Part shown: piece after piece, positions 17,610-28,600 of the stretch
How positions within the stretch are numbered: the stretch's first letter is position 1
Layout of the letters: each line of letters opens with the position of its first letter
Assembly (NCBI RefSeq): GCF_014641615.1
Contig: NZ_BMIB01000003.1
Coordinates: 1,116,001 to 1,180,000 of the forward strand
DNA length: 64,000 nt
Origin: Filimonas zeae
GTDB lineage: Bacteria; Bacteroidota; Bacteroidia; Chitinophagales; Chitinophagaceae
Direction of reading: 5' to 3'
Program-made: the position numbers and the translations under genes
Notes under the pieces: generated by a model
Seen by the model: the letters and a program-made list of their open reading frames with translations, nothing else
What the model was told of the DNA's origin: nothing
Databases searched by the model: none

Positions 17610-20600
17610 TTAAAAATTAAGGGTAAGCCGGCCACTGAATGTGCGGAAGGTGGGATAAGCGTAAAAATCAATATCCCAGCCCTCTGGCGTTACACCGGTA
17701 AAGTTTGTCCACGTATACAGGTTACGTGCAATAAAGCTCAGCTTTGCGCCTTTTACCACGCTGGCAACGCGCAGTTTCTGTACAGGTAGCTGCCAACCCA
17801 GCGATACTTCGCGCAGTGCTACATAGCCACTGTTTTCCAGCCAGTAGTCCGTGGTTTGCTGGGCGTTAAACACCCCGGTAACAAAAGGCAGGGGCAACCC
17901 CGCAGCAACAGCTTTATCGGTAAATACAGAACGATACTGATAGGTGAGATAATTTACGGTTTCGTTGTACTTCTGCCCACCCTGCTTCCAGTCAAGCACC
18001 GTATACAAGGATAAAGGCCCCCACGTAAGTGTATTGGTAAAACCCACCAGAAAGTCAGCCTGTGCATCACCAATTACTTTGTTGTTACCGGTAGCGGCAT
18101 TCTGATAAAATACCGGCGCTTCGGCTGCGGTACCCTGCTGGCTCTTCAGCACCACAAAGCCCAGTTTATTTACTGCAAAATATTCAGGCCTTAAAGTGCC
18201 TCCTGCAGCATTAGATACAAAACCATTCTTATCCGTTTCCAACTGCGACAAACTGGTTAAGATACTGTAACCATAATAAGAATAAGGGCTTATGCCAGCC
18301 GCCTTTCTAAAATCACCAGAGGTAAACTCCGGCACATCTCCCAGAGAAGTAATCTTACTCCTTACCCGGCTGAAGGTTGCCCCTGCATTCCACGAAAACT
18401 TACCCCGGTTTACCAGGTTACCGTTTATCTCCAGTTCAACAGAGCTGGATTTAACTTCGCCCAGGTTATCCCAGATGCCTGCTGTGCCGCTGGTAGGTGG
18501 AAAAGCAGGTACCAGTATAAAATCGTTCTTACTGGTGGCTCTGGCATAGTTGGCCTGAATATTAATTCTCTTAAACAACACCGCATCAAACCCCACTTCC
18601 AACTCGGAGGTTACGGCACGGGTAAGGTCGGTATTGTCTTTACGCGTATAACTTACACCGCCCGAACTGGTAAGCGTAACACGGCTTTCTTTGGCACCAA
18701 AGCCCGGCAGGCTGCCTGCTTTACCATAGGCAGCCCTCAATTTTAAATCGGTAACAGCACCCAGGTGTACATCTTCCGTAACACGATAGGCCACGGAAGC
18801 GCGCGGAAAAAATGCAGCGCCTACATCGGCACCAAAACGCGAACTCAAATCTATACGGCCCAGCACATCCAGAAACACCTTATTTTTCCATACGCTTTTC
18901 AGGTTCAGAAAATAGCCATAGTTTACCAGTTGGCTCCAGGAAGAAGAGGAAGAACGGGTAGCTGCCTCTACCACATCCAGGCTTTTAACCGGCGCACTCA
19001 GGTTATAACCAGAAGCACTCAGGTCTTTTACCAATGTTTCCTCATATACCGATTTCAGATTTACCCCAAAATCAAAATCACCTGCCCGGTCATTATAGTT
19101 CAGCTGAATCTGCCCGTTTTTAGAAGATACCCTGCTGTTGCTCAGCCCATAATACCCGTTATTGCGGTTAATTTCAGGCGTAAGGGTTTGGTAGCCCACA
19201 GGATAATAGTCTTCCGCTTCTCCATATTCGTTCTGAAATGAGCCGTTAAGCTCAGCAGAGAATTTCTGAGAAAAGCGATACCGCAGCTTACCACCTACCA
19301 GATAGTTATTGTTGCTTCTGGCATACTCCCGGTAGCTGAGCTGATAAAAAGGATTACCTACATTAAACTTTTGTATGTCAAAACCATACGGTTTAAAAGC
19401 ATAACGTCCGTCTGCCTGGCGCTCCGTAAGGTCAATAAAGGGCTCATACAGCAAAGCGGAGTACAGCACAGAACCGGCACCGCTGGAAGCCAGAGAAGCA
19501 GAAGGTGTATTGGTATTAAAGTACTGCACTGTTACTTCCGCTTCCAGGTTTTTAACGGGTTTATACCCTATGTTCAACAACGCAGTTCTGCGTGTATCGG
19601 ATGCAATGGGGCCAGCTACACTGCCCTTTGACTGATTCTGAAAAGAGATATACAGGCTATACTTGTCACCCGCAGTAGACAAAGAAACGAAGTTGGTATA
19701 GTAAGGGTTATTACTAAGCATGTTGCCGACATTATCGTTATACTTTGTATAACGATGCTGATTGAGAGAAAATCCGTTGCTCTGCAAATCCAGCGTGCGG
19801 TTATTGCCGGAGCTTAATACAAAAGAACCATCGGCGTTTACTTTATAAAAATGATATTGCGAGGTGGGTGGTGTGCGCTGTACATTACTAACACCGTATT
19901 CATTGTCAACAGTAATGCTGATACGGTTCAGCCCCTTGCCTTTTTTAGTAATTACTTGTATTACGCCCCCTTCTCCCCTGGTGCCATACAATGCAGATGC
20001 GGCAGCCCCCTTCACCACTTCAATAGATTCTATATCCTGCGGGTTCAGATCTGCCAGAGACAGTGCCGTTACAAAACCATCAATCACCAGCAGTGGCGCA
20101 ATATTACCATTGATAGACTTGGCGCCACGCAGGTATACAGTAGCACCGGCATTGCCTGCTGCCTGGTCAATCTGCAAACCGGCCACTTTGCCACGAAGCG
20201 ATTGAGAAGCATCTGTGGCAGGCACAGTATTCAGTTGTTCGGTGCTTACTTTGGTTAAAGCAAAAGACAGCTTTTTACGGCTGGTTCCTTCTGCCACACC
20301 CGTTACCACCACATCGTCCAGCTGGCCTGCAGCCTCTTCCAGCTGTATAGCTACATCCTCCGTTTCAACAGTAAGGGTAAGCGTTTTGTACCCTATATTG
20401 CTTACCACCAATGTATACGGCAGCTTTTGCCCGGTACGGAAATTAAACCGTCCATCCGGGCCTGTAAGTACATTGTGGGTTGTATTTTTTATACTAATAC
20501 TTACGCCTTCCAGGGGCACCCCTCTTTTAGCGTCTGTTACCCTGCCGTGCAATACAGAATTAATAGTAGAGGGAACACTTTGAGAAATACCATACCATGG

Positions 20601-20645
20601 CAAACATACCATTGCCAGTAACCACATCCGCAGATGTTGCTTCAT
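17610..20645 (-). CDS. SusC/RagA TonB-linked outer-membrane transporter
   Basis: 1011 residues. Signal peptide, then a carboxypeptidase-D-like domain (about 32-112, GRVTDAKRGVPLEGVSISIK), the SusC-specific LDDVVVTG segment (about 114-121), plug domain (to about 235, with ESIEVVKGAAASALYGTRG), and a beta-barrel to the terminal Phe (SGRLTLNF). It imports substrate across the outer membrane using TonB energy and pairs with the SusD encoded next. There is no regulatory STN extension, so it is not an anti-sigma signalling receptor. Transcribed from a consensus promoter about 265 bases upstream. Confidence 0.93.
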   Translation of the reverse strand: MKQHLRMWLLAMVCLPWYGISQSVPSTINSVLHGRVTDAKRGVPLEGVSISIKNTTHNVLTGPDGRFNFRTGQKLPYTLVVSNIGYKTLTLTVETEDVAIQLEEAAGQLDDVVVTGVAEGTSRKKLSFALTKVSTEQLNTVPATDASQSLRGKVAGLQIDQAAGNAGATVYLRGAKSINGNIAPLLVIDGFVTALSLADLNPQDIESIEVVKGAAASALYGTRGEGGVIQVITKKGKGLNRISITVDNEYGVSNVQRTPPTSQYHFYKVNADGSFVLSSGNNRTLDLQSNGFSLNQHRYTKYNDNVGNMLSNNPYYTNFVSLSTAGDKYSLYISFQNQSKGSVAGPIASDTRRTALLNIGYKPVKNLEAEVTVQYFNTNTPSASLASSGAGSVLYSALLYEPFIDLTERQADGRYAFKPYGFDIQKFNVGNPFYQLSYREYARSNNNYLVGGKLRYRFSQKFSAELNGSFQNEYGEAEDYYPVGYQTLTPEINRNNGYYGLSNSRVSSKNGQIQLNYNDRAGDFDFGVNLKSVYEETLVKDLSASGYNLSAPVKSLDVVEAATRSSSSSWSQLVNYGYFLNLKSVWKNKVFLDVLGRIDLSSRFGADVGAAFFPRASVAYRVTEDVHLGAVTDLKLRAAYGKAGSLPGFGAKESRVTLTSSGGVSYTRKDNTDLTRAVTSELEVGFDAVLFKRINIQANYARATSKNDFILVPAFPPTSGTAGIWDNLGEVKSSSVELEINGNLVNRGKFSWNAGATFSRVRSKITSLGDVPEFTSGDFRKAAGISPYSYYGYSILTSLSQLETDKNGFVSNAAGGTLRPEYFAVNKLGFVVLKSQQGTAAEAPVFYQNAATGNNKVIGDAQADFLVGFTNTLTWGPLSLYTVLDWKQGGQKYNETVNYLTYQYRSVFTDKAVAAGLPLPFVTGVFNAQQTTDYWLENSGYVALREVSLGWQLPVQKLRVASVVKGAKLSFIARNLYTWTNFTGVTPEGWDIDFYAYPTFRTFSGRLTLNF

Positions 20646-20909
20646 ATCTGTTTAATTAAATTGATGTACAATAGTTTGCCGGTACGGGAAACCCGTAGCA
20701 GATTAGTCTGTTACAAAAACAGACGCAATGCAAACACTATTCTTTTGTATGGAGGCAATAACGGAAAGAAAAAACGAAGCAGAAAGGCTAACAGCAACAG
20801 TAAACCGGTTGATAAACAGGCATACTGTAAGTAATCATAAGCAGTTTTCGAGCATTCATAACGTTGGTTTTTCGGATGACACAATATAATACCCCATATA
20901 AACAGTAGA

Positions 20910-20940
20910 CAAATATAGAAGCCTTATCGGGTTTCACAAA
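20910..20940 (-). promoter_or_regulatory. Consensus promoter of the susC-susD-tlpA operon
   Basis: Minus strand: TTTG (20937-20940), 19 bases, TATATTTG (20910-20917), a full consensus match. It leaves an unusually long leader of about 255 bases before the susC ATG, with no ORF on that strand. The leader contains a TCTGT-N7-ACAGA dyad around 20706-20724, so post-transcriptional control is possible. The 427-base gap 20646-21072 otherwise holds only the vWA-gene terminator. Confidence 0.78.
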
Positions 20941-20988
20941 GCGAACGGGATAATATTATTATGAATTCCTTACATTTTCTATAACAAA

Positions 20989-21031
20989 CAAAGCTGTCTC
21001 CCACGTTTTAAAAAAGATGGAGACAGCTTTG
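20989..21031 (-). terminator. Terminator of the vWA gene
   Basis: Perfect 13-bp stem CAAAGCTGTCTCC (20989-21001) / GGAGACAGCTTTG (21019-21031), followed on the minus strand by TTTGTTAT. Confidence 0.65.
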
Positions 21032-21072
21032 TAATTTCAGGCCTCCCCCCGGTTGCCTGCGTTCAGGGTTGA

Positions 21073-22245
21073 TTATTGTTCTACCGTGTAGCCTTTTACT
21101 TTGGCCACTGTGTAAATAGATGTTTTAATGGCCTCTCCTATATCATCATTATTCTTTGTTTTCTTCATTTCTTCATCAATGTAAGCCTGGCGTTTTTTAG
21201 CCAGCACAGCCATCTGTTTTTGGGTACTATCCCGTTCCTGACTTTTCTGAGCGATAATTATTTTTATCTCAGACTTTGTTTTGCCTTTCAGTTCCGCAGG
21301 CAGTTCCTCCGTACGCATAGCAGATACAGCAGTAGAATCTGCTTTTACGCGATCTACCAAATCCCAGCTGTCGTTTTTGTATATTTTCTTAGACTTGGAA
21401 ACAGAACGTTCCACGGCGTTGGCGGTTGACAATTGCTTTGCATTGGCATCCTGCTGTAACTGATTCATTTGTTTTTGCCTGCCCACTGCACCATAAGCAA
21501 TATAGGTACTGTTAATACGCTCGTTGCAATCAGAAATCTGCTTATCATAAGGTGTTTCAATAAAACGAACTTTTACATCAGAATCTATAGTAAAGTATTT
21601 ACCCTGCCCCCGCTCTGCACCATCTTTCCAAAAGCCTTCAATGCCTTCCAAACCTGACCCGCAATAAATTGTATTAACATAGATGTTTTTAGCAAGTGCT
21701 CCGCTTACCGCTTCTTTATAATTCACACCGCCCTGGTTAAAAGGTTCATTGCCGGCTATATACATCAGTTTCATATCGGCCTGCCCCTTACCCCATGTTA
21801 ACTTGCCGGTGGCTTCTGAAATTACTGCCCCGCAATATTCCTGGCCGCCGTTGGTGCGCAAGGCAAACAATTTCTCCGAAATCAAATCAAGATCAGTAGT
21901 CATAGGTGTTACCTGGCGTATGTAATTGTCTTTCTGCGCCAGGCCGTCATTACCATATTCATACAGCGAAATTTCAATTACGGGCGTTTGGCCGTTATAT
22001 TTTAAAGTGGTTAGTGTGTTTACAATATTCCATAACCGCGATTTGGCTTGTTCAATCAATCCGTCCATACTATTAGAAGTGTCCAGGAGCAGGGCCACCT
22101 GCACCCGGGTATTATCCGCAGCAGGTGTGGCGGTATAAGCCATTACAGGTTCCTTCTCCTGCGGATTATTGCCGCGCAAAGCGCATCTGGCAAACAGCAG
22201 GCTGGCAGTACAAAACAACAGGCCGGTGCATAGCGTCTTTTTCAT
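21073..22245 (-). CDS. Exported von Willebrand factor A domain protein
   Basis: 390 residues. Signal peptide at the N terminus; a Cys at 21 sits in LLFARC, but the Arg before it makes a poor lipobox. The vWA domain (about 47-250) has the MIDAS motif DTSNSMDG (about 55-62), so it binds a divalent cation and probably a protein partner. The C-terminal third is charged and helical (SEIKIIIAQKSQERDSTQK), likely coiled coil. Divergent from the histidine kinase gene, with only 142 bases between start codons. Role unknown. Confidence 0.82.
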   Translation of the reverse strand: MKKTLCTGLLFCTASLLFARCALRGNNPQEKEPVMAYTATPAADNTRVQVALLLDTSNSMDGLIEQAKSRLWNIVNTLTTLKYNGQTPVIEISLYEYGNDGLAQKDNYIRQVTPMTTDLDLISEKLFALRTNGGQEYCGAVISEATGKLTWGKGQADMKLMYIAGNEPFNQGGVNYKEAVSGALAKNIYVNTIYCGSGLEGIEGFWKDGAERGQGKYFTIDSDVKVRFIETPYDKQISDCNERINSTYIAYGAVGRQKQMNQLQQDANAKQLSTANAVERSVSKSKKIYKNDSWDLVDRVKADSTAVSAMRTEELPAELKGKTKSEIKIIIAQKSQERDSTQKQMAVLAKKRQAYIDEEMKKTKNNDDIGEAIKTSIYTVAKVKGYTVEQ

Positions 22246-22387
22246 AACTATCGTTTTTTGAATATTTACCCTGTGAAAGTATCCTCAAAACCGGCCCGCT
22301 ACCGGCCCACTGGGTAAAACCCCGTTCCGGCAGGGTGAAACACTGGGAATTGCCACACAAAAACCGGTATTTTACAGTAGAAATTAC

Positions 22388-24226
22388 GTGAACATGGGCC
22401 GTAGCCGTTATATACCTGTTTTACTTGTGCTGATGCTTACCGCAGGGCAGGTTGCTGCACAGGAGCAGAAAGACACACTTGATTACAGTGTTGAAAAAAA
22501 AGCCAACCCAAAGCTGAAGGTAAGTAAGGCCGCCAAAGCATTAAGCAGCTCCCTCTCTTCCGGTAACGAGCTGGCTACCGCAAAGCAATACGAGGTGCTG
22601 GCAAAAGAACTGGCCGGTAAAGGCGATTATGCCCGCGCAGAAGAAAACCAGAAAAAAGCCGTGGCCATTTATATGCGGCTGAAAATGCCGGATGAGGCTG
22701 CCGCCAGCAGCCGCGAACTGGCCAAAATACAGGAGCAACAAAATAAGCTACAGCAAGCTATTGGCAACTACGAGCAGGCAGGCAGGGCGGCACGCAACAG
22801 AAACCAGGAACAGGTAAATGAAAACGATGCCAACCGCCTGCGCAACAACAATAACCCGCAGGCGCAAATAGAATACTCCCGGTCTAACATACGCATTTTT
22901 GAAAAAGAAGGCAGAACCCGGGAGGTGGTAGACGCTTATAAAAAACTGGGAGAAAGCCAGTTGCTGCAAAACAATACACCCGCCGCGGTAAACAGCTTTA
23001 AACAGGCGGTGGAAAAAAGTAAAGACACGCGCGACATTGCCGACATCAGTAAAAAAATGAATGATGCGGTTAGTAATGTAAACGAAATAGACACCGCCAT
23101 ACAGCTGGCAGAAACCATACTGGCAAAAGCCAGAAACCAGAACGATACCGGCCTGCAGATTAACCAGCTACAGCAGCTGGCCCGGCTATACGCCCGCAAT
23201 CATGAACCCGAAAAGGCACATGCGTTACAGGAAGCTGCTTATCAGCTGGCACTCCGCAACCGCAACACTCTGGCAGCAAAAGACTGCCTGTTACAACTGG
23301 CAGCTTATTACAAGGCACAACAAAACCCCACCGCAGTGCTGGCGCGGTACGAGTACTTTTTAAATCATCTGGATACTTTACTGCAAACTGACAGCTCACT
23401 GGTAGATGCACATTTGTTTGAGCTTACCGAAGGGCGTATTAAAGATCTGGAGCAAGAAAAACAACTGCAGCAGGAACTTATTACACGAAAAAATACACTC
23501 AACGCCATTCTTATAGGTTCCGTAATAGCCATGCTGGTATTGCTGGGTTTTATTATCCGCTCCCTCTACGCCATCCGTACCAAAAACAAAAAAATAGCCC
23601 TGCAATCGCTGCGCCGCGAAATGAATCCGCATTTTATATTCAACAGCCTCAACAGTGTTAACCAGTACATAGCAGAAAATAACGAACTGGCGGCCAACAA
23701 GTATCTGACCACTTATTCCGGTTTAATGCGTACGGTAATGGAACATTCGCATAAAGACTTTGTACCACTCAGTGTAGAAATAGCACAGCTGGAAGAATAC
23801 CTGAACCTGGAACACCTGCGCTTCAGCAACCGGTTTACCTGGCAGCTTACCACAGATGAAGCATTGGATACAGATGCGGTTGTAATACCCAATATGCTGT
23901 TACAACCGCATCTGGAAAATGCCATATGGCACGGGCTCCGGTACAAGGCCACCAAAGGTTTACTAAAAGTGCATTTCAGCAAAGCCGGTAAAGAACTGAA
24001 AGTGGTAATAGAAGATGATGGTATTGGCTTAACAGAAAGCCAGCGACTGAAAACAGTGAATCAACGGGCGCATGAAAGCAGAGGCCTGAATAATACCCGT
24101 GAAAGAATACAGTTATTAAACGATCTTTATCCGGTAAATATCCGGCTTATTATGGAAGAAATTACCGGAGACGCACTATCAGGAACACGCATTATACTTC
24201 AACTGGTTTTATTAGATAAGATATGA
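22388..24226 (+). CDS. TPR-containing LytS-type sensor histidine kinase
   Basis: 612 residues (a Met two codons later is an equal start candidate). Signal peptide, then a periplasmic TPR region (about 40-335, for example KGDYARAEENQKKAVAIY), one transmembrane helix (about 375-395), and a His_kinase domain whose phosphoacceptor lies in MNPHFIFNSLNS (about 414). A GHKL ATPase domain follows (NMLLQPHLENAIWHG about 502, DDGIGLTESQR). It overlaps the next regulator gene by 4 bases (ATGA), so they form a cognate pair. TPRs suggest it senses a protein or peptide in the periplasm. Confidence 0.93.
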   Translation: MNMGRSRYIPVLLVLMLTAGQVAAQEQKDTLDYSVEKKANPKLKVSKAAKALSSSLSSGNELATAKQYEVLAKELAGKGDYARAEENQKKAVAIYMRLKMPDEAAASSRELAKIQEQQNKLQQAIGNYEQAGRAARNRNQEQVNENDANRLRNNNNPQAQIEYSRSNIRIFEKEGRTREVVDAYKKLGESQLLQNNTPAAVNSFKQAVEKSKDTRDIADISKKMNDAVSNVNEIDTAIQLAETILAKARNQNDTGLQINQLQQLARLYARNHEPEKAHALQEAAYQLALRNRNTLAAKDCLLQLAAYYKAQQNPTAVLARYEYFLNHLDTLLQTDSSLVDAHLFELTEGRIKDLEQEKQLQQELITRKNTLNAILIGSVIAMLVLLGFIIRSLYAIRTKNKKIALQSLRREMNPHFIFNSLNSVNQYIAENNELAANKYLTTYSGLMRTVMEHSHKDFVPLSVEIAQLEEYLNLEHLRFSNRFTWQLTTDEALDTDAVVIPNMLLQPHLENAIWHGLRYKATKGLLKVHFSKAGKELKVVIEDDGIGLTESQRLKTVNQRAHESRGLNNTRERIQLLNDLYPVNIRLIMEEITGDALSGTRIILQLVLLDKI

Positions 24227-24975
24227 CACTGTTTGAGAAAATTACTGCCGTTATTGTAGAAGATGAGGCCGCTGCTATAGCAGCACTGCAAAGCTATCTG
24301 CAGAAATTTTGCCCGCAGGTGCAGGTTACCGGCACTGCACGCAACAGTCGTGAAGCTATTGAAGTATTGCACCAACTTACACCGCAGCTGGTATTTCTGG
24401 ATGTGGAAATGCCCTTTGGTAATGCCTTTGATGTACTGGAAGGCTGCCAGAACCTGCGTTTTGAAACTATTTTTGTAACCGCTTTTTCAGAATATTCGCT
24501 TAAAGCACTTAATCAGAGTGCAGCCTATTATCTGTTAAAACCTGTAAGTATTGAAGAACTGATTGTGGCTGTAAATAAGGTGCAGCAGCAACTACACAAC
24601 CAGCAGCTGCTAAACCGCAACCAGATTATTATGGAGAATGCGCGGGAAGACAATCCTGCGCGGCAACAGGTAATACTGCCTACAGTAGACGGGTTTGATG
24701 TGGTAAGAATGGAAGAAATTGTAAGACTGAAAGGCAACGGCAACTTTACAGATGTATACTTAACCAGCGGCCATAAAAAAATGGTATGCCGCTTTCTCAA
24801 ACATTTTGCAGAAATACTAACCCATCCTTTTATACGCGTACATAAATCACACATCATCAATATACATTACGTAAAATCATATCATAAAGGCAGCGGCGGG
24901 TACGTATGTTTGAACGATGGCAGCGAAATAGAGGTGTCTCCTGCCTATAAAGATTTACTGCTGAAAGCCTTTTAA
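24223..24975 (+). CDS. LytTR-family response regulator
   Basis: 250 residues. Receiver domain (about 9-125): acidic pair VEDEA, phosphoacceptor Asp in VFLDVEMP (about 60), Thr in FVTAF, and Lys in YYLLKPV (about 106). A LytTR DNA-binding domain follows (about 148-250; VRLKGNGNFTDVYL, HKSHIINIHYV). It is translationally coupled to the kinase at 22388. A site fitting the LytTR consensus lies 40 bases after its stop, upstream of the T9SS/RHS operon, so that operon is the most likely local target. Confidence 0.93.
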   Translation: MTLFEKITAVIVEDEAAAIAALQSYLQKFCPQVQVTGTARNSREAIEVLHQLTPQLVFLDVEMPFGNAFDVLEGCQNLRFETIFVTAFSEYSLKALNQSAAYYLLKPVSIEELIVAVNKVQQQLHNQQLLNRNQIIMENAREDNPARQQVILPTVDGFDVVRMEEIVRLKGNGNFTDVYLTSGHKKMVCRFLKHFAEILTHPFIRVHKSHIINIHYVKSYHKGSGGYVCLNDGSEIEVSPAYKDLLLKAF

Positions 24976-24995
24976 AAACGTTTAATGATTTTCAA

Positions 24996-25081
24996 TCAGT
25001 TATCCCTTTCTGCCTACCGTTTGTAAAAAACATGATATTTTATTGAGGTTTGTATCATTAAAAATACAGACATTAGCTTTC
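24996..25081 (+). promoter_or_regulatory. Candidate LytTR sites and promoter for the T9SS-YD/RHS operon
   Basis: ACCGTTTGT at 25016-25024 matches the LytTR repeat consensus fully. TCAGTTATC at 24996-25004 matches 7 of 9 positions, with an 11-base gap between them; 12 is usual. A -7-like TAGCTTTC lies at 25074-25081, with TTTG 21 bases upstream (25049-25052). The combination suggests activation of the gene at 25123 by the adjacent regulator, but the match is partial. Confidence 0.35.
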
Positions 25082-25122
25082 TCTTAAAAGCACATTGTTA
25101 ACTAAAACACCCGGCCTACACC

Positions 25123-25578
25123 ATGAAGCAACCTCTACTCACTGCTTGTCTATTCTTTTTTTCCATCTGTTCACAGGCGCAAAACATACCCTCCGGTCAA
25201 TGTGGTTTGCAGTATACATACGATGCTGCGGGCAACCTTATTAAAAGGGAATATGTATGTAACAATGCCCCTTCGGGCGGCAGGCTGGCAGGCCCGCAAA
25301 CAACAGACACAGCTGCTGCTACAAAGGAAACTACCGAAGTGCAACTGGTTGAAGCGTTGTACCCCAACCCTACCACCGGTTTGTTTCGCATTAGCTTTGT
25401 AAAACCACTAAACAATGCGGTGGTACGTCTTTTCGATAACAATGGCAGGCTGCTGAAGCAATACAACGCCAGCGGCAGTATGGTACCGGTAGATATCAGC
25501 ACCTTCATTGCCGGCCTGTATTACATTGTTGTTACAGATAAAGACTTTACTGTACGTAAAAAAATAATTAAACTATAA
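25123..25578 (+). CDS. Small T9SS cargo with a single YD-repeat motif
   Basis: 151 residues: signal peptide (to about 20), a single RHS-type motif LQYTYDAAGNLIKREYVC (about 29-46), a low-complexity linker, and a type A T9SS C-terminal sorting domain (about 78-151: ALYPNPTTGLFRISF ... GLYYIVVTDKDFTVRKKIIKL). It should therefore be secreted through T9SS and possibly surface-anchored. It lies 50 bases upstream of the 2171-residue RHS toxin, probably in the same transcript. A YD stub on a T9SS carrier next to an RHS protein lacking a sorting domain suggests a partner role (inference). Confidence 0.8.
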   Translation: MKQPLLTACLFFFSICSQAQNIPSGQCGLQYTYDAAGNLIKREYVCNNAPSGGRLAGPQTTDTAAATKETTEVQLVEALYPNPTTGLFRISFVKPLNNAVVRLFDNNGRLLKQYNASGSMVPVDISTFIAGLYYIVVTDKDFTVRKKIIKL

Positions 25579-25628
25579 GCGTTAACCGCCTACTCACCTT
25601 ATTATTCCAGCACCAGCCTTACTTCTGT

Positions 25629-28600
25629 ATGAGAAAGAAAATACACCTGTTGTGTTGCGTGCTGCTGCACGCAACGGTACTGCTTGCACAGCCCGACCAA
25701 AGCAAACCTGTAGGCTCCATAAAAGGCGAAGCCTCTGTATCGCCAGCCGGAGCAGCCACGTATAAAATACCTGTTCCCGTACCTGCCGGCGTTGCAGGTA
25801 TGCAACCCTCTCTTGCACTGGCATACAGCTCGCAGGCAGGAGACGGACAAGCCGGATGGGGCTGGAACCTGGAAGGGTTAAGCCTTATTACCCGTGTAAA
25901 CCAAAGCAGGTTTTTCAATGGCAGAACAGAGCCGTTTAAAATGACGGCTGATGATAACTTTTTTGTAGACGGGCAGTTACTGATGCCTGTATCCGGCACC
26001 AACGGTGCTAACGCCACGCAATACAAAACCCAGACAGAAAATCAGGCACGCATAGAATCTTTCGGTGGTACTACCGGCAATCCGGACTGGTGGAAAGTAA
26101 CCCGTAAAGATGGCAGCACGGTAGAATACGGTAAAAAAGCAGATGATAAAATTGCAGCCGGTGCCAACATAAGCTGGCTGGTATCATCCATTACAGATGT
26201 AAACGGCAATAAAATTGATTATACTTATTCCCGGTACGATGCAGAACTGGCCCTGTACGAAATAGCTTACAGCAATACCATTGTAAGGTTTACTTATACC
26301 ACAAAGGCTAACCCCAACATCACTTTCATCAATGGCCATAAGATTATCAACTCCCGCCTGTTATCGCAGATAAGTATTCTGCTGAATAACGTGCAGCAGC
26401 AGAAAATAACCTTTCAGTACGATACGCAGCTGGGCCGCAACTACCTTACCGCCGCAGAATTGTTTGGTACCGATAACCAATCGGTTATTACCCGTTTCAA
26501 TTACGGACAGCTGTCGCAGGAAGAAAATGCCACCGCCCTGCAAAGCAACTACCCTGTACAGGGCGGATCGCATAACTGGACACTTACACCCGGCGATTTT
26601 AATGGCGATGGTAAGTCTGATCTTGTGGTAGCCAATCTGCAGTATAATGTGCAGGATAATGAAATTAAAGACGTTACCTCTTCTTACTACAATCTCATTA
26701 CCAATGCCGGTGTTCCATCTTCCCCTTACGCGCTGGCCACATCAAAATACGAACTACAAACCAGCTACAATGCCAACAACTATCTGAAAGGGAATGATGA
26801 AAACCACCCTTTTGTATATATGAATTCCGATCTGGACGGAGATGGTATTGACGATATGCTGCGTATTGGTAAAAACCTGAACAACTTTCAGGATTCCAGG
26901 GGCGATTGGCACAACAATGGGATGTATTATGTAGATAATCTGAGCGTTGACAAATTTACACCCTCCGGCACTGCTGTATCGCGCACCACTACTACCCTGC
27001 CTGTACCCAACGATTACATGGGCACTTACAACTTTACACTAAAAGATGCCAACTCCTCTATCCAGGGCGATTTTGATGGGGATGGCAGCGTGGATATTAT
27101 TCATGTGCTGGGCCGCCAGTATCAATCGGGCGAAACCATTGAGCGCAGGTTTAATATTTTCAACGGCTGGTATATTTACCGCCGCACCCCTATATACGAT
27201 TATGTGTATAAAAGCTTTGTAGTGAATATGACAGCGGGGGAATCCAATGCCGAAATACTGGGCCTTACCGATCAGTTGAAAGATGCAAAAGCCATTTACC
27301 CAATTGACTATGATGGCGATGGCAAACAGGAACTGCTGGTAATTAAAGATACCTATTCCACCATCTTTTCTATATACCGCGTTTCTGCCACCACTGGTTA
27401 TTTATACGCTGCCAGCCAGCTGCTGCAAACCATGCAGCTTACCTACAGCACTTCACGCATGTACCAACTGGGCGATTTTAACGGCGATAAAAAAACAGAT
27501 ATTTTAAGCATATACAACGGCAGCTCTACCGCCACCATTTATTACAGCACCGGTACCGGCTTTTTAACCGGCAACGTGCCACTGCAACGTACTACCAATT
27601 TTACCAGTGCCTGGCCCGACCGCGTTATTGCTGCTGATTACAATGGCGATGGCATTACCGATATATTGCACGCATACGAATACCCGGTAGTTATTCCCAT
27701 ACCCGGCGGCACACAAACCAGCTATTCGCCCCGGCAGGAAGTGTATTACATGAAGGGGCTTACCTACAGCACCTCTTATATTTACTCTACTACCGAGTTA
27801 TGCCCATCAGACTATGCGTGGTTTGTAAACTCCTGGCCCGATGCACAGATAGCAGGCTACTCCAACGATATTTATTGTTACGGCGTAAACCCGGAATTGC
27901 CGCAGCCCATGCGTTTACCTGTTGATCCGGGCGAAAGCTCTCCTGCTTATATTGTACACTATAATTATCAGGAGGTAGAAAATCTATATCCCAAATACAC
28001 TTACAAAACATCCTGGTTGAGCGGAATGGCCAGCAATTTCAGAATGCCTATGGAAACAGGCGATTTTGATGGCGATGGCAAAACAGAAATCATACAATCT
28101 TTAAACGGTACGGGATACATTGTCTGTTACTTTTCCGGCATAGCCGGCAACGGCAATACCAGCCGCCTGCAAACAGTAACAGATGGCTTTGGCAATGTAA
28201 CCACCTTTAACTACAATACACTGGCCAACGGGGGCACTACCGTATACACGCGCACCCCGGGCAACACTATGTGGTACCCGTATAACACGGTAAGCCTGCC
28301 TATAACCGTTGTAAAATCACTCACCAAACCCAATGGTATTGGCGGTGTGCAAACCGATTCGTATCTGTACCAGGATGCCATTGTACACCGCAGCAAAGGC
28401 TTTCTGGGCTTTAAAGGGGTTACGGTAAGCAATACCACTACCGATAGCAAATCAGAAACCACCAGCGAGCTGAACCAGAACGTAGCGCTGATGTTGCCAG
28501 CTACTGACAAAACGTGGATTAATAACCTGCAGGTACAGGAAGTACAAAACAAATACACGGTTACCACCCTGGCCAACGGCAGTACCCGCTACTACCCCTT

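Noticed and set aside
17059..17613. 184-residue plus-strand ORF
   Set aside because: Antisense to susD.
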